Positions 1 through 6,234 are shown, counted from the first letter of the stretch. The stretch: DNA of 7,462 nt from Clostridia bacterium (GCA_900770605.1 CAAGKS010000036.1:1-7462); one strand, 5' to 3'. Numbers and translations are program-made. The notes: generated from the sequence alone by a model not told the origin.

Positions 1-90
1 AGTTCCGCCGTCTGCGGACGGCGGCTAAGGGCGCCGCCCTTAGAACCTGCAAACTTTTTAGAAAAAGTTTGATCAAAAACTTTAAAAAAT
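1..90. repeat. Palindrome-rich intergenic module A
   Basis: Three perfect inverted repeats follow one another: CCGCCGTC/GACGGCGG (5-12 and 17-24, loop 4), CTAAGGGC/GCCCTTAG (25-32 and 36-43, loop 3), and the A/T-rich AAACTTTTT/AAAAAGTTT (51-59 and 62-70, loop 2). The box AGAACC (42-47) sits between the second and third hairpins, and a degenerate AAAAACTTT follows at 75-83. No open frame with a ribosome binding site lies here. The layout resembles a REP or MITE-like non-coding repeat and could also terminate a gene lying left of the window. Module B (208-319) has the same order of parts on the opposite strand. The hairpins are directly visible; membership of a repeat family is inferred. Confidence 0.6.
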
Positions 91-96
91 AAGAAC

Positions 97-118
97 GGGA
101 CGCCGAGGGCGTCGTCCC
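97..118. repeat. GGGACG-type short palindrome
   Basis: GACGCC (99-104) pairs with GGCGTC (108-113) around GAG, flanked by GGGAC on the left and GTCCC on the right; the outer arms are offset by a GTC duplication. Read on the minus strand it is preceded by TGTAG, giving a GGGGACGAC start that resembles the palindrome at 1115-1136. Such G/C palindromes are common between genes in gut Clostridia, so a dispersed REP-like repeat is the likely identity. No coding role is visible. Confidence 0.5.
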
Positions 119-135
119 CTACAATGAGGTTTGTT

Positions 136-185
136 GATAAAACAAAGCTGGTGGAGTAACCGAATTGAAAACGGCTACTCCACCA
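136..185 (-). terminator. Possible intrinsic terminator downstream of tpiA
   Basis: TGGTGGAGTA (149-158) pairs perfectly with TACTCCACCA (176-185). Inside it a further CCG/CGG pair (160-162, 172-174) lies beyond one mismatch, with a 9-nt A/T-rich loop. On the minus strand the hairpin is followed by GCTTTGTTTT, a U-rich tail. It lies about 135 nt after the tpiA stop and is the best terminator-like structure for the pgk-tpiA transcript, although A/T hairpins come earlier. The tail is not a pure U tract, so confidence is moderate. Confidence 0.45.
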
Positions 186-207
186 ATAAAACTCTAATCC
201 TTATTCA

Positions 208-319
208 GTTGAAAGTTTTTTGCCACGCTTTTTTTCAAAAAAGCGTGAATCATCCTTCAACTTTTTTTGCTTACTTTTTTCTCAAAAAAGTAAGTGGGTT
301 CTTAGGGAGTAGCCCTAAG
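208..319. repeat. Palindrome-rich intergenic module B, mirrored to module A
   Basis: Read on the minus strand directly after the tpiA stop codon, this holds CTTAGGG/CCCTAAG (301-307 and 313-319), the box AGAACC (302 down to 297), the A/T hairpin CTTACTTTTTT/AAAAAAGTAAG (270-280 and 284-294, loop 3), and another long hairpin CACGCTTTTTT/AAAAAAGCGTG (224-234 and 237-247, loop 2). The last is enclosed by GTTGAA/TTCAAC (208-213, 256-261). The order TAGGGC palindrome, AGAACC, A/T hairpin repeats that of module A in inverted orientation. The hairpins could attenuate or stabilise the 3' end of tpiA mRNA, but none has a clean U tract on the minus strand. Confidence 0.6.
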
Positions 320-1087
320 TTACTGTGCTGCGTTAACGATAGCTGCGAACTTTGCTGCAACCAAGGATGCGCCACCGATAAGACCGCCGTCAACGTTGGT
401 CTTGCCGAGAAGCTCAGCAGCGTTTGCATCGTTCATAGAACCGCCGTACTGAACGGTAACAGTCTCGGCAACCTCGTCGCCGTAAACCTCAGCGATAGCA
501 GCGCGAACGAAGCCGTTACCCTCGTCAGCCTGATCAGCAGTTGCGGTAACGCCCGTGCCGATAGCCCAAACGGGCTCGTAAGCAACGATAACGTTCTTGA
601 GCTGCTCAGCGCTTACGTTAGTAAGAGCCATCTTTGTCTGGAACTTGAGAAGGGTCTCGGTGTAGCCAAGCTCTCTCTGCTCAAGAGTTTCACCAACGCA
701 AACGATAGCCTTGAGGCCTGCCTCAAGAGCCGCAAGAGTGCGGAGGTTAACAGTCTGATCAGTCTCAGCGAAATACTGACGTCTCTCGCTGTGTCCGATA
801 ACAACGTACTCAACGCCTGCCTCGACGAGCATCTGCGCGGAGATCTCACCTGTGTATGCGCCGGAAGCCTTGAAGTGTACGTTCTCAGCACCGATCTTTA
901 TGTTAGAGCCCTTAGCAGCCTCAACAGCCGCGGGAATGTCTATTGCGGGAACGCAAAGAACAACGTCACAAGCATCCTTGCCTGCAACGAGGGGCTTCAT
1001 CTCCTCAATAAGAGCAACTGCGCTCTTAGGAGTCATATTCATTTTCCAGTTACCTGCGATAACGGTTCTTCTCTTGGAAGTGTTCAT
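320..1087 (-). CDS. tpiA: Triosephosphate isomerase
   Basis: Cytoplasmic glycolytic enzyme interconverting dihydroxyacetone phosphate and glyceraldehyde 3-phosphate; single TIM-barrel domain of 255 residues, normal for the family. Counting from the chosen Met, visible active-site elements are Asn13 and Lys15 in GNWKMN, the electrophile His99 in GHSERR, the catalytic base Glu171 in AYEPVWAIGTG (start of the flexible lid), and the phosphate-binding YGGS (214-217) and GGLIGGASL (234-242). An in-frame ATG lies two codons upstream (1091-1093), but AGGAG (1101-1097) is only 3 nt from that one and 9 nt from the ATG at 1087, so the second is preferred; the longer form would be 257 residues. The gene follows pgk on the same strand after a 97-103 nt gap with no clear promoter, so it is probably co-transcribed. 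The identity is certain; only the start is open. Confidence 0.97.
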   Translation of the reverse strand: MNTSKRRTVIAGNWKMNMTPKSAVALIEEMKPLVAGKDACDVVLCVPAIDIPAAVEAAKGSNIKIGAENVHFKASGAYTGEISAQMLVEAGVEYVVIGHSERRQYFAETDQTVNLRTLAALEAGLKAIVCVGETLEQRELGYTETLLKFQTKMALTNVSAEQLKNVIVAYEPVWAIGTGVTATADQADEGNGFVRAAIAEVYGDEVAETVTVQYGGSMNDANAAELLGKTNVDGGLIGGASLVAAKFAAIVNAAQ

Positions 1088-1095
1088 TTTCATAC

Positions 1096-1103
1096 TCTCC
1101 TTT
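1096..1103 (-). promoter_or_regulatory. tpiA ribosome binding site, deciding the start
   Basis: The minus strand reads AAAGGAGA, a strong Shine-Dalgarno sequence. Two in-frame ATG codons follow, at 1093 and 1087. The core AGGAG is 3 nt from the first and 9 nt from the second. The pgk site in the same operon (AAAGGTGG, 2506-2499) also has a 9-nt gap, which supports the ATG at 1087. Confidence 0.7.
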
Positions 1104-1114
1104 ATATCGTTATG

Positions 1115-1136
1115 TGGGGCGACCGTAGTCGCCCCA
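1115..1136. repeat. GGGGCGAC palindrome between pgk and tpiA
   Basis: TGGGGCGAC (1115-1123) and GTCGCCCCA (1128-1136) form a perfect 9-bp stem with the 4-nt loop CGTA, inside the pgk-tpiA spacer about 12 nt upstream of the tpiA ribosome binding site. It is similar in character to the palindrome at 97-118 and may be a REP-like element. In the transcript it would be a stable hairpin able to separate pgk and tpiA mRNA levels by protecting or pausing. A U tract is absent on the minus strand, so it is unlikely to be a strong terminator for the operon. Confidence 0.55.
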
Positions 1137-1190
1137 ATATTTTTATTAAACCGTGCGGTCTCGTCAAATATACGAGCCCTGCTTTTTTAA

Positions 1191-2489
1191 TTACTTATCC
1201 AACAAGCAAGCTATACCGGGAAGCTCCTTGCCCTCGAGGAACTCGAGAGATGCGCCACCACCGGTGGAGATGTGAGTCATCTTGTCAGCAAAGCCGAGGT
1301 TCTCAACAGCCGCTGCGGAGTCACCGCCGCCGATGATAGAGATAGCGTTGCTCTCTGCAACTGCAGCCGCAACAGCCTCAGTACCTGCCGCAAAGGTCTT
1401 CATCTCGAATACGCCCATAGGTCCGTTCCAAACAACAGTGCCGGCGCCCTTGATAGCGTTTGCAAAGTTCTCACGGGTAACAGGACCGATATCCATTCCC
1501 ATCCAATCGTCAGGGATCTCTGTGGACTTAACGATCTTGTGCTCGCAATCCTCAGAAAATTCAGCGCTTACTACGTTATCAACGGGAAGCATGAAGTTTA
1601 CGCCCTTAGCCTTTGCCTTTGCAACGAGCTCGTTAGCAAGGTCAAGCTTATCCTCCTCGCAAAGAGAAGTACCAACGGAGTAGCCTGCCGCTCTTACGAA
1701 CGTGTAAGCCATACCGCCACCGATGATAAGTGTGTCGACCTTGTCGATAAGGTTGCTGATAACACCGATCTTATCGGAAACCTTAGCGCCGCCAAGGATA
1801 GCAACGAAGGGACGGGCAGGATCAGCCAAAGCCTTACCCATAACGCCGATCTCCTTCTGAATGAGGTAACCGCAAACTGCGGGGAGATAATCGGCAACAC
1901 CTGCGGTAGATGCGTGTGCGCGGTGTGCAGAACCGAATGCATCGTTTACGAAAATATCAGCGTACTCAGAAAGTGCCTTTGCAAAATCTGCGCCGTTCTT
2001 GGTCTCTCTTGCGTCAAAACGAACGTTCTCAATAAGAACTGCCTCGCCTGCCTTGAGAGCTGCAACCTTAGCCTGAGCGTCAGGTCCGATAATATCCTCA
2101 GCAAAGGTAACCTTGTTGCCGAGAAGCTCGTTAAGTCTGTCTGCAACGGGCTTAAGAGTAAAGTTCTTCTTGTCAGCAACTGCTGCCTTTGCGAGAAGCT
2201 CTGCGGTTACTGCTGCCTGCTCCTCTGCAGGAAGAGCCTCAACCTTCTTCTTTTCCTTCTTGGTAAGTCCAAAGCCCTCGGTAAAGATAGAGTGGGGCTT
2301 GCCCATGTGAGAGCACAGAACTACCTTTGCGCCCTTATCAAGAAGATACTTGATAGTAGGAAGCGCGCCAACGATTCTCTTATCAGAGGTAATAACGCCG
2401 TCCTTAAGCGGCACGTTGAAATCGCAGCGTACAAGAACTCTCTTGCCGGCAACGTCGATATCTTCAACGGATCTCTTGTTGTAAGTCAT
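1191..2489 (-). CDS. pgk: Phosphoglycerate kinase with a lysine-rich insertion
   Basis: Cytoplasmic enzyme moving the acyl phosphate of 1,3-bisphosphoglycerate to ADP in glycolysis. The N-terminal substrate domain shows RCDFNVPL (21-28), Arg38, SHMGKP (60-65), ENVRF with Arg157, and AHRAHAST (188-195). The C-terminal nucleotide domain shows LGGAKVSDKIGV (232-243), IIGGGMAYTF (255-264), VVWNGPMGVFE (352-362), GGGDSAAA (387-394) and STGGGASLEFLEGK (408-421). At 432 residues it is about 35 longer than the usual 390-400. The excess lies at about 66-108, between SHMGKP and the TLKPVADRL helix, and includes the charged stretch KKEKKK. The substrate-loop HLGR arginine is Lys64 here. The start is supported by AAAGGTGG 9 nt upstream. 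First gene of a pgk-tpiA operon, with its own promoter; gap is not next to it here. Confidence 0.98.
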   Translation of the reverse strand: MTYNKRSVEDIDVAGKRVLVRCDFNVPLKDGVITSDKRIVGALPTIKYLLDKGAKVVLCSHMGKPHSIFTEGFGLTKKEKKKVEALPAEEQAAVTAELLAKAAVADKKNFTLKPVADRLNELLGNKVTFAEDIIGPDAQAKVAALKAGEAVLIENVRFDARETKNGADFAKALSEYADIFVNDAFGSAHRAHASTAGVADYLPAVCGYLIQKEIGVMGKALADPARPFVAILGGAKVSDKIGVISNLIDKVDTLIIGGGMAYTFVRAAGYSVGTSLCEEDKLDLANELVAKAKAKGVNFMLPVDNVVSAEFSEDCEHKIVKSTEIPDDWMGMDIGPVTRENFANAIKGAGTVVWNGPMGVFEMKTFAAGTEAVAAAVAESNAISIIGGGDSAAAVENLGFADKMTHISTGGGASLEFLEGKELPGIACLLDK

Positions 2490-2558
2490 AGTTTATGTCC
2501 ACCTTTCAAAATATTTTCATTTTGTTATAAAACTGTTAGCTACATATCGCCACATAAT

Positions 2559-2587
2559 AGTATATCATAAACTTTTCAAGATATCAA
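2559..2587 (-). promoter_or_regulatory. Sigma-A promoter for pgk-tpiA
   Basis: On the minus strand TTGATA (2587-2582), a 17-nt spacer and TATACT (2564-2559) form a near-consensus promoter, with TGA directly before the -10 giving an extended -10. Transcription should start near 2552, leaving a leader of about 63 nt before the pgk ATG. The A/T-rich stretch at 2588-2634, including AAAAATAT/ATATTTTT (2601-2608, 2618-2625), lies upstream of both this promoter and the divergent one and could act as an UP element. Confidence 0.8.
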
Positions 2588-2634
2588 GTGAATTTGTTAA
2601 AAAAATATCGTTTTTCAATATTTTTCTTATAACC

Positions 2635-2663
2635 TTGTCAATCAAAGGATTTTATGCTATAAT
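2635..2663 (+). promoter_or_regulatory. Sigma-A promoter for the DUF3737 gene
   Basis: TTGTCA (2635-2640), a 17-nt spacer and the perfect TATAAT (2658-2663), preceded by TGC for an extended -10. The likely start is near 2670, giving a leader of about 23 nt that contains AAAGGA (2681-2686) ahead of the ATG at 2693. The promoter is divergent from that of pgk; the two -35 boxes are 47 bp apart, so they do not overlap but share an A/T-rich intervening region. Confidence 0.85.
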
Positions 2664-2692
2664 GATAGCAACGTAAATAAAAAGGAAAAGCT

Positions 2693-3553
2693 ATGAAAAC
2701 ACTTACAAAGCCTGAAAATATAATAAAAAACGAGTGCTTTGACGCGGAGCGCGCGCTCTACGCTCTCAGAAATACGTCGGTCGAGCACTGCGCCTTTCGC
2801 GGAGAGGCAGACGGCGAATCCGCGCTCAAGGAGTGCCGCGGCATAACGGTAAACGACTGCGAGTTTTCCCTACGCTACCCTCTCTGGCACGCCGAGAAAT
2901 TCTCACTCTTAAACAGCGCTATGGATACGGGCGCAAGAGCGCCTATCTGGTACTGTCACGGCGGCGAGATCGAGAGCTGTGATATCAGCGGCACTAAATT
3001 TTTGCGCGAATGCTCCGATATCAGTGTCAAAAATACGAAGGTAAACTCCGACGAATTCGGCTGGAAATGCAGCGACGTCGATATAGTCGATTGCGAGATA
3101 AATTCCGCGTATTGCCTCTTCGACTCCAACAACGTAAATATCAAAGATCTTCGTATGACAGGTAAATATTCCTTCCAGTACATAGACGGACTTATAGTAA
3201 AGGATAGCTACCTTGACACCAAGGACGCGTTCTGGCACAGTAAAAATATAACGGTTGAGAACACCACCCTCAAGGGCGAATATCTCGCTTGGTTTTCCGA
3301 GGGGTTGACGCTCAAAAACTGCCATATCATAGGCACACAGCCCTTCTGCTACTGTAAGGACCTCACGCTTATCAACTGCACGATGAGCGGCACAGACCTT
3401 TCCTTTGAATACTCGGACGTTCACGCTGACGTCATCGGTCACATAGACTCTGTCAAAAACCCCCGCTCAGGCGTGATCAGGGCAGACACTATCGGAGAAA
3501 TAATATACGAGGACAGCGTCATAGATAGCGCCTGCGAGATAATAACCAAATAA
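2693..3553 (+). CDS. DUF3737 family protein, right-handed beta-helix, function unknown
   Basis: A 286-residue protein that I recognise as DUF3737 from features such as FDAERALYALRNTSVEHC, ADGESALKECR, SLRYPLWH and SFEYSDV; no biochemical role is established for the family as far as I know. There is no signal peptide or membrane segment, so it is probably cytoplasmic. It is built from short rungs of alternating hydrophobic residues ending in Asn/Asp/Cys, starting at 51, 70, 91, 110, 129, 148, 167, 186, 205 and 224; from 91 on, the spacing is exactly 19 residues. Five residues before each rung lies a ladder that is mostly aromatic: W65, W86, R105, W124, F143, Q162, W181, W200, C219 and probably F238. 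This suggests a beta-solenoid with a binding groove, possibly for sugar or another polymer (inference). It has its own promoter, is divergent from pgk and convergent with alaS, so it appears to be monocistronic. Confidence 0.85.
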   Translation: MKTLTKPENIIKNECFDAERALYALRNTSVEHCAFRGEADGESALKECRGITVNDCEFSLRYPLWHAEKFSLLNSAMDTGARAPIWYCHGGEIESCDISGTKFLRECSDISVKNTKVNSDEFGWKCSDVDIVDCEINSAYCLFDSNNVNIKDLRMTGKYSFQYIDGLIVKDSYLDTKDAFWHSKNITVENTTLKGEYLAWFSEGLTLKNCHIIGTQPFCYCKDLTLINCTMSGTDLSFEYSDVHADVIGHIDSVKNPRSGVIRADTIGEIIYEDSVIDSACEIITK

Positions 3554-3556
3554 AAT

Positions 3557-3595
3557 AACGGCTACACGAAGCTTCGTGTAGCCGTTTGTGTTTTT
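3557..3595. terminator. Bidirectional intrinsic terminator between the DUF3737 gene and alaS
   Basis: AACGGCTACACGAAG (3557-3571) is followed at once by its exact reverse complement (3572-3586), a perfect 30-bp palindrome that would fold with a small loop around GAAGCTTC. On the plus strand the tail is TGTGTTTTT; on the minus strand it is ATTTTATTT. It begins 3 nt after the DUF3737 stop and 7 nt after the alaS stop (minus strand), so one structure serves both convergent genes. Confidence 0.9.
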
Positions 3596-6224
3596 ACTTG
3601 ATCATACCCGCAAGGGCTTCCTTTGCAGCAGCAAGTGCCTCGTCGATCTTGTCTGCATCTCTGCCGCCTGCCATAGCGTTATCAGGACGTCCGCCGCCCT
3701 TACCGCCGGTAATAGCCGCAACCGCTCCAACGAGCTTGCCCGCGTGCGCGCCGCCTGCAACCGCCGCCTTGCCTGCAACTGCGATAAAGTTGAGCTTTCC
3801 GCCGCCGTTTACAGCAAGTACAGCAACAGTATCGTCAAAGCGAGCCTTTACGTCGTCAGCAAGCGCTCTTGCCGCGTTGATCTCCATATCGTCAAGCTTT
3901 GCGGTGATGAGCTTGAAGCTGCCGACCGCAACCGCAGAATTCACGATAGAGTCGAGCTTGCCTGAAGCGAGCTTTGCGTTAAGTGCCTCGATCTCCTTCT
4001 TTGCCGCGCGGAGCTCGTCCTCAACGGAAGCCGCTCTCTTTGCGATATCAGAGGTATTCTGAGCTTTAAGAACTGCCGCAGTGTCGCCGATAAGCTTCTG
4101 CTGTCCTGCAATTATATCAAGCACGCCAAGACCTGTTCTTGACTCTATTCTTCTGACGCCTGCCGCAACGCTGGACTCGGAAACTATCTTAAACAGACCA
4201 ACCTTTGCAGTGTTGTCAACGTGTGTACCGCCACAGAATTCCGTGGAGCACTCACCCATCTTAACAACTCTTACTACCTTGCCGTACTTCTCGCCAAAGA
4301 GAGCCATAGCGCCCATCTTCTTTGCGCTCTCGATATCGGTCTCGACCGTATCAACAGTCACGCCGCGAAGAATGTTCTCGTTAACTATCGCCTCAACGCG
4401 TGCGATCTCCTCGCTTGTGAGCGCGGAGAAATGAGTGAAGTCAAAGCGTCCGTTGTTCTCGTCAACGTAAGAGCCTGCCTGCTCTACGTGAGTTCCAAGC
4501 ACCTGACGAAGAGCCGCCTGGAGCAAGTGGAGCGAGGAGTGGTTACGCATGATAGCCTGACGGCGTTTCACGCCGACCTTTGCCGTTACGGTATCTCCAA
4601 CCTTGATTATTCCCCAAGGCTTAATGCAGACATGGAGGTAAATTCCGTCCACCTTTTTTGTATCAAAAACAACAGCGCCGGAATTTGCATTTTCAATTCT
4701 TCCTGCGTCTCCGACCTGACCGCCGCCCTCTCCGTAGAAGGGAGTTTTGTCAAGGATCAAGGTGAATTCGCCCTCGCTGACCTCGTCAACGAGCATGCCG
4801 TCAACGACGATAGCAACGACCTTCGCATCGCTTTCAGTCTCGGCATAACCGGTAAATTCAGTTGCGCTGATGCCCGCGATCATATCCTTGTTGGAGTTAT
4901 CCCAACCGCCGATATTTCCTCTTGCAGCTCTTGCGCGATCCTTCTGCTCTTTCATAAGAACGTTGAACGCGTCCTCGTCTATTTCAAGTCCGTTCTCAAG
5001 AATTATCTCGCGTGTAAGGTCAAGCGGGAAGCCAAACGTATCGTAAAGCTTGAATACGTCCTCGCCTGCAACAATGCTCTTGCCCTCTGCCTTTGCGCTC
5101 TCAATGATAGTGTTAAGTATGCCAAGACCTGCATCGATAGTAGCGTCAAAGCGCTCTTCCTCGATAGCGATGACCTTGAGGATATAATCCTTCTTCTCGC
5201 CAAGCTCGGGGTAAGCGGAGATGTTCTCACCGATAACCACCTCACAAAGCTGGCAAAGGAACGCGCGGTTTATACCAAGCAGCTTTCCAAAACGGCAAGC
5301 GCGGCGCAAGATTCTGCGGAGAACGTATCCACGGCCCTCGTTTGAGGGGATAACGCCGTCGCAGATCATAAAGGTTGCGCTTCTTATATGGTCGGTCACA
5401 ACGCGGATAGAGATATCGTCCTTCGCGTCAACTCCGTATTCCTTGCCCGCAATAGAGCAAACGGTGTTGAGTATCTTTCTTACGGTGTCGACCTCAAAGA
5501 GATTGTCAACTCCCTGCATAACGCAAGCAAGTCTCTCAAGACCCATACCCGTATCTATATTCTTCTGAGCAAGCTCGGTGTAGTTGCCATGTCCGTCATT
5601 GTTGAACTGAGAGAATACGTTGTTCCAGATCTCCATAAAGCGATCGCAGTCACAGCCGGGCTTGCAGTCGGGCGAGCCACAGCCGTACTTGATGCCTCTG
5701 TCAAAGTAGATCTCGGAGCAAGGTCCGCAAGGTCCGCTTCCGTGCTCCCAGAAGTTGTCCGCCTTGCCAAGTCTTACGATATGCTCCTCGGGAACGCCTA
5801 CCTTGTCTCTCCAGATAGCATAAGCTTCCTCATCGTTCTCATAGATAGAGGGCCAGAGCAGATCCGCGGGGATCTCAAGCCACTCGGTGAGGAACTCCCA
5901 TGACCACGGAATAGCCTCCTCCTTGAAGTAATCGCCAAAGGAGAAGTTACCGAGCATCTCAAAGTACGTGCCGTGACGAGCGGTGTGACCAACTCTGTCA
6001 AGGTCAGGCGTACGGATGCACTTCTGGCAGGTAGTAACTCTGTTGCGGGGAGGGATCTCCTCGCCCGTAAAATACTTTTTCATAGGCGCCATTCCCGAGT
6101 TGATCAGGAGAAGCGATTTATCATTTATCGGGACGAGAGGAAAAGAGGGCAAACGAAGATGTCCCTTCGTTTCAAAAAATGAAAGATACTTTTCTCTCAG
6201 GTCGTTAAGTGAGGTCCATTGCAT
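3594..6224 (-). CDS. alaS: Alanine--tRNA ligase
   Basis: Class II synthetase charging tRNA(Ala) in the cytoplasm, full length at 876 residues. The order is: catalytic domain with INSGMAPMKKYF (41-52), TPDLDRVGHTARHGTYFEMLGNFSFGDYFK in motif 2 (72-101), a Cys cluster (C182, C187, C191, C193) before RFMEIWNNVFSQFN, and motif 3 GMGLERLA (226-233); the tRNA-recognition region; the editing domain with HSSLH (562-566), FDFTHF (594-599) and CGGTH (664-668), supplying the zinc ligands His562, His566, Cys664 and His668; a coiled segment (about 727-752); and the C-terminal DHHA1 domain with GGKGGGRPDNAMAGG (840-854). The usual HxATH motif has Leu565 where Thr is expected. The N-terminus MQWTSLNDLREKYLSFFE matches the family, supporting the start. 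It has its own promoter and lacks a T-box-sized leader. Confidence 0.98.
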   Translation of the reverse strand: MQWTSLNDLREKYLSFFETKGHLRLPSFPLVPINDKSLLLINSGMAPMKKYFTGEEIPPRNRVTTCQKCIRTPDLDRVGHTARHGTYFEMLGNFSFGDYFKEEAIPWSWEFLTEWLEIPADLLWPSIYENDEEAYAIWRDKVGVPEEHIVRLGKADNFWEHGSGPCGPCSEIYFDRGIKYGCGSPDCKPGCDCDRFMEIWNNVFSQFNNDGHGNYTELAQKNIDTGMGLERLACVMQGVDNLFEVDTVRKILNTVCSIAGKEYGVDAKDDISIRVVTDHIRSATFMICDGVIPSNEGRGYVLRRILRRACRFGKLLGINRAFLCQLCEVVIGENISAYPELGEKKDYILKVIAIEEERFDATIDAGLGILNTIIESAKAEGKSIVAGEDVFKLYDTFGFPLDLTREIILENGLEIDEDAFNVLMKEQKDRARAARGNIGGWDNSNKDMIAGISATEFTGYAETESDAKVVAIVVDGMLVDEVSEGEFTLILDKTPFYGEGGGQVGDAGRIENANSGAVVFDTKKVDGIYLHVCIKPWGIIKVGDTVTAKVGVKRRQAIMRNHSSLHLLQAALRQVLGTHVEQAGSYVDENNGRFDFTHFSALTSEEIARVEAIVNENILRGVTVDTVETDIESAKKMGAMALFGEKYGKVVRVVKMGECSTEFCGGTHVDNTAKVGLFKIVSESSVAAGVRRIESRTGLGVLDIIAGQQKLIGDTAAVLKAQNTSDIAKRAASVEDELRAAKKEIEALNAKLASGKLDSIVNSAVAVGSFKLITAKLDDMEINAARALADDVKARFDDTVAVLAVNGGGKLNFIAVAGKAAVAGGAHAGKLVGAVAAITGGKGGGRPDNAMAGGRDADKIDEALAAAKEALAGMIK

Positions 6225-6234
6225 AATGTTGTTG

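Noticed and set aside
173..314. GGCTACTCC (173-181) is complementary to GGAGTAGCC (306-314), suggesting long-range pairing
   Set aside because: Each half is already in a better local hairpin; a 9-nt match in a repeat-rich region may be chance.
1..319. CRISPR array or small structured RNA gene
   Set aside because: The hairpins are unequal and there is no regular repeat-spacer period; no recognisable tRNA, riboswitch or known RNA consensus is visible.
1150..1176. Small stems ACCG/CGGT and CTCGT/ACGAG just after the pgk stop as a pgk terminator
   Set aside because: Stems of 4-5 bp with no proper U tract on the minus strand; tpiA has no promoter of its own, so termination here is unlikely.
131..1336. 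Long plus-strand open frame (401 codons) antisense to tpiA and the end of pgk
   Set aside because: It lies in codon register with tpiA, crosses the intergenic hairpins, is rich in Ser/Leu/Cys with no recognisable domain, and is explained by the absence of TTA/CTA/TCA codons in the sense genes.
1272..2570. 432-codon plus-strand open frame opposite pgk
   Set aside because: Exact antisense register to pgk, no ribosome binding site or family resemblance; a codon-bias shadow.
2909..3442. 177-codon minus-strand open frame opposite the DUF3737 gene
   Set aside because: In antisense register with a gene that has a good promoter, ribosome binding site and clear repeats; no upstream signal of its own.
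4221..5345. 374-codon plus-strand open frame opposite alaS
   Set aside because: Same register as alaS codons and no domain features; the sense product is a full, well-conserved synthetase.
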